DNA of 16,798 bases. Source: Desulfuromonadaceae bacterium UBA6124. Its GTDB lineage: Bacteria; Desulfobacterota; Desulfuromonadia; Desulfuromonadales; Trichloromonadaceae. Both the position numbers and the translations under genes were made by a program. The notes beneath the pieces were generated by a model. It saw nothing but the letters and a program-made list of their open reading frames with translations. It was not told the origin of the DNA and did not search any database. Of the stretch, positions 14,735-16,798 are shown piece by piece; positions within the stretch are counted from its first letter, which is position 1; each line of letters starts with the position of its first letter. The stretch spans positions 37,705-54,502 of the forward strand of contig DIVU01000334.1 in NCBI GenBank assembly GCA_002423365.1, given 5' to 3'.

Positions 14735-15586
14735 TCAGTCGAAAAATACCGAGGTATTTTCCTGAAAAATCGTCTCCAGATCGGCCAGCATCTTCTTCAT
14801 CTGCCCATAGGGAATACCGAGGCTTAAGGCCCCGGGAACCTGGGATAGCTTCATTTCGGTGTCGGGCCTGGCCTGGCCGATACCGAGGGCGCGGCACAGA
14901 CTGCCGGCGACATTCACCGTGGCCGCCAGGCGGTAGGCGGCGGGGTAGACACCCGGAGAGAGGTCGAGGCGGTCATGATGCAGGGTCGCCTGAATGAAGG
15001 TCGGGTTGAATTTCCACTTTTCCAGCACGGCGGCGCTGATCATGGCATGGGGAAAATGAAACCATTCCCTTTCGAGTACATCCGCCTGCGCTTCTCCGGC
15101 ATCGACCAGAGCCAGCAAGCGTTGATAGCGGGAGGGATCGAAATCATACATCACCAGCTTGCCGATGTGCCGGAAGAGACCAGCCAGGAAGGCCTCTTCC
15201 GCGTTGGTGGAGTTAAAGTCCCGGGCAACCAACCGGGCCGCCAAGGCGCAGCCAACGGCATCCTCCCAGAGACGCTTCTGGATTGGACCGGGATCACTGC
15301 CAAAAGATTTCAGGCTGGCGGTGAGAACCAGACTGCGCAGTGCCTCTTCCCCCAGGATCACCACCGCTCGCGGAATCGTGGAGACGTCGGTCCGCACGCC
15401 GTAAAAAGCAGAGTTGGCCATGCTCAGCAAACGGCCCGAGAGAACCGGGTCGCAGGCGATCAGCCCGGCCAGGGAATCCGCCGTGTAGTCGGCAGTTTGC
15501 AACATTTCAAGAACACGGGAAGCCACCGCCGGCATGGGCGGAAGATTATACATTGATTCGACGATTTCACAGAGTTGGTCGGCCAT
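14735..15586 (-). CDS. HDOD-domain protein with degenerate HD motif
   Basis: A 283-residue cytoplasmic signalling-type protein. The start NLPPMPAVASRVLEMLQ (about 14-30), IACDPVLSGRLLSMANSAFYG (about 43-63) and IPRAVVILGEEALRSLVL are characteristic of HDOD domains, which fill about residues 10-210. At the usual HD position the sequence reads FLAGLFRHIGKLVMYD, where Arg-His replaces His-Asp, so phosphohydrolase activity is unlikely. Other HDOD proteins act as non-enzymatic regulators of motility, biofilm and second-messenger pathways. GGAGG lies just before the ATG. pilD follows after 11 bases, so the two are likely cotranscribed; a link to pilus control is inference. Confidence 0.88.
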   Translation of the reverse strand: MADQLCEIVESMYNLPPMPAVASRVLEMLQTADYTADSLAGLIACDPVLSGRLLSMANSAFYGVRTDVSTIPRAVVILGEEALRSLVLTASLKSFGSDPGPIQKRLWEDAVGCALAARLVARDFNSTNAEEAFLAGLFRHIGKLVMYDFDPSRYQRLLALVDAGEAQADVLEREWFHFPHAMISAAVLEKWKFNPTFIQATLHHDRLDLSPGVYPAAYRLAATVNVAGSLCRALGIGQARPDTEMKLSQVPGALSLGIPYGQMKKMLADLETIFQENTSVFFD

Positions 15587-15784
15587 GGGATCCTCCCTTG
15601 AATATTGTATTTACATGCCATCCGGCGATTTCCCAAAGCACCTTGCAAACTTTGCTCCGATCCGGCCGATTCTCCACCAGGAAATGCCCAGACCTTGTTT
15701 TTCCCGTCGCATGTTGATTTTACCCGGCGAAAAAGGTTAATGTGTTAACAAGTAGTTATTTCACCGACAGAGCAGGCGCGACCC
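15587..15784. other. Divergent intergenic region between HDOD and SprA-like genes
   Basis: 198 bases that must hold the promoters of both flanking genes. I see no convincing sigma-70, sigma-28 or sigma-54 promoter. A TACAAT on the minus strand near the HDOD start could be a -10 without a good -35. A 5-4-5 inverted repeat GTTAA-TGTG-TTAAC lies at 15736-15749, upstream of the plus-strand gene. Confidence 0.5.
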
Positions 15785-16429
15785 ATGGCGGAAATCAGCG
15801 AAGCGACAACCTATCCGGTCAATCCCCTCGCGGGATACCCGCGCAATCCCGCGACCGAGCAGGAGCAGGGAGCCGGCACCTCAGGTCGCCGGGAAACCGG
15901 GAGCGGAGACGCCGCATCTTTCCCCTCTTCGGCCAAAGACAAGGTCACCATTAGCCGCGAAGCGCAACAAATTATGCAACTGACTAGCGCCGATCGCCGC
16001 GTCCGGGCTCACGAAGCCGCCCACTCCGCCGCCGGTGGGCAATACGCCGGTGGCCCGAGCTACAGCTATAAGCAAGGACCGGACGGCAAACGCTACGCCG
16101 TCGCTGGAGAAGTCCCCATCGATATTTCGCCGGTTTCCGGCGACCCGCAAGCGAGCATCCAGAAAGCCCGGGTGGTACGCTCCGCCGCTCTCGCCCCAGC
16201 TGACCCCTCGCCGCAAGACCGGCAGGTCGCAGCGGCGGCGATGCGCATGGAAATGAAGGCCCAATCCGACCTGCAAGCCATGCGGCGCGAGGAAACAACC
16301 CAGGAAACCCAGGGACCGGAAAGCATTCGGAGCCGAGAGGAAGGGAGTGACGAAACCGCCGGCTCCCGGCAAGCCTCCGGAGAAAACCCGCCGCCGGCCG
16401 AGACCCGTTCCATCCGACTGTACGCCTGA
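15785..16429 (+). CDS. SprA-related putative metalloprotease-like protein (HEAAH motif)
   Basis: A 214-residue protein without signal peptide. A low-complexity N-terminus (about 1-50) leads to DKVTISREAQQIMQL and then the conserved core VRAHEAAHSAAGGQYAGGPSYSYKQGPDG (about 73-101) with an HExxH zinc-protease-like motif (HEAAH, 76-80), followed by YAVAGEVPIDISPVSGDPQ and an Ala-rich helix to about 165. The Ser/Glu-rich tail looks disordered. The core matches the SprA-related putative metalloprotease family, whose role and activity are not established to my knowledge. Glu109 (AGE) could serve as third zinc ligand, an inference. A weak AGGCG precedes the ATG. This is the only plus-strand gene in the window, divergent from HDOD-pilD. 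Confidence 0.85.
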   Translation: MAEISEATTYPVNPLAGYPRNPATEQEQGAGTSGRRETGSGDAASFPSSAKDKVTISREAQQIMQLTSADRRVRAHEAAHSAAGGQYAGGPSYSYKQGPDGKRYAVAGEVPIDISPVSGDPQASIQKARVVRSAALAPADPSPQDRQVAAAAMRMEMKAQSDLQAMRREETTQETQGPESIRSREEGSDETAGSRQASGENPPPAETRSIRLYA

Positions 16430-16450
16430 AGTTATTGTCTGCCCCTGAAA

Positions 16451-16486
16451 AAACAGCCTGTCTGGAATCTTCCGGACAGGCTGTTT
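16451..16486. terminator. Bidirectional intrinsic terminator between convergent genes
   Basis: A 16-base stem (16451-16466 with 16471-16486) with a single T-G wobble and an ATCT loop; its outer part is AAACAGCCTGTC/GACAGGCTGTTT. A-rich sequence on the left (16448-16453) and T-rich sequence on the right give a U-tract in both directions. It lies 21 bases after the SprA-like stop and 8 bases beyond the DUF4389 gene's stop, serving both. Confidence 0.9.
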
Positions 16487-16494
16487 GCATTTTC

Positions 16495-16798
16495 TCAGAA
16501 CCGGGCTTCGGAATCCGGTGGCTCGATCTCCCCCGGGAAGCGCGTGAAAGGATAAGGCCGCTCATTCTCGTTGAGTGTCAGATAGCGGATGACCCGGTAG
16601 GAATAATCCGCCACCCGCGAACCGAATTTGCGCAACGGCTCGCTGGGGTTGCCGGTCACCAGCAGATAGAGATACTGACCCAGCACCGTCACCTGCACAA
16701 CAAGCCGCAGAATCTCGAAGACCAGCAGGAAAAGAATGGCATAAAGCAGGCGCAGAAGGATTTTCAGGCGACTTACGGTCGGGCCTGAAACCGATGTG
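16495..16798 (-). CDS. DUF4389-family membrane protein, partial (N-terminus off window)
   Basis: The frame is open from the right edge to the TGA at 16495; about 100 residues are visible and no convincing start lies inside. A hydrophobic segment with LLYAILFLLVFEILRLVVQV continues into VLGQYLYLLVTGNPSEPLRKFG and then YSYRVIRYLTLNENERPYPF, the pattern of the DUF4389 family of small inner-membrane proteins of unknown function. The C-terminus is short and acidic (GEIEPPDSEARF). It converges on the SprA-like gene across a shared terminator. Confidence 0.75.
   Translation of the reverse strand, partial: TSVSGPTVSRLKILLRLLYAILFLLVFEILRLVVQVTVLGQYLYLLVTGNPSEPLRKFGSRVADYSYRVIRYLTLNENERPYPFTRFPGEIEPPDSEARF

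Noticed and set aside
14724..14897. N-terminal extension of PilD by 58 residues
   Set aside because: It overlaps the HDOD gene, lacks membrane character, and a GGAG precedes the ATG at 14723.
15714..15742. TTGATT-17-TTAATG as a sigma-70 promoter for the SprA-like gene
   Set aside because: The -10 hexamer matches the consensus at only two positions.

Overview
The window is a chromosomal housekeeping segment of a moderately GC-rich Gram-negative bacterium. The best fit is a deltaproteobacterium of the Desulfuromonadales (Geobacter, Pelobacter or Desulfuromonas type). This rests on the gene order pilMNOPQ - aroC - aroK - aroB - TPR protein - roadblock protein - aroQ - pepQ - accB - accC, recalled from family knowledge and not searched here, and on a sigma-54 promoter in front of the pilus operon. 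There is no sign of mobile elements, CRISPR, rRNA or tRNA. Nearly everything is on the minus strand, so the transcriptional order runs from high to low coordinates.

Right end (about 13.9-16.8 kb). A partial DUF4389-type membrane protein (minus) enters from the right edge and converges on a small HEAAH metalloprotease-like protein of the SprA-related family (plus). A strong bidirectional terminator separates them. Divergent from the SprA-like gene are an HDOD-domain protein and the prepilin peptidase pilD, 11 bases apart on the minus strand.

Pilus region (8.4-13.8 kb). A 65-residue Cro/CI-type regulator, with a 13-base palindrome upstream, ends just before a near-perfect sigma-54 promoter. 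This promoter drives pilM-pilN-pilO-pilP-pilQ, which encode the PilMNOP alignment complex and the outer-membrane secretin of the type IV pilus machine. A very strong hairpin ends this operon.

Metabolic region (0.7-8.3 kb). The tightly packed genes aroC, aroK, aroB, a TPR protein, a roadblock/LC7 (MglB-like) protein, aroQ, pepQ, accB and accC encode four shikimate-pathway steps, an aminopeptidase and the biotin carboxyl carrier and carboxylase of acetyl-CoA carboxylase. The TPR/roadblock pair is the unexpected cargo. A terminator follows accC. The window then runs off in a lipoate-protein ligase/octanoyltransferase-family gene.

The window is mostly well understood. The items most worth a second look are the TPR-roadblock module inside the shikimate operon beside the pilus genes, the regulator/sigma-54 arrangement upstream of pilM, the lack of a clear promoter for aroC behind a strong terminator, the absence of efp between pepQ and accB, and the HEAAH protein. 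No intergenic stretch exceeds 300 bases; the longest is 232 bases (13712-13943).
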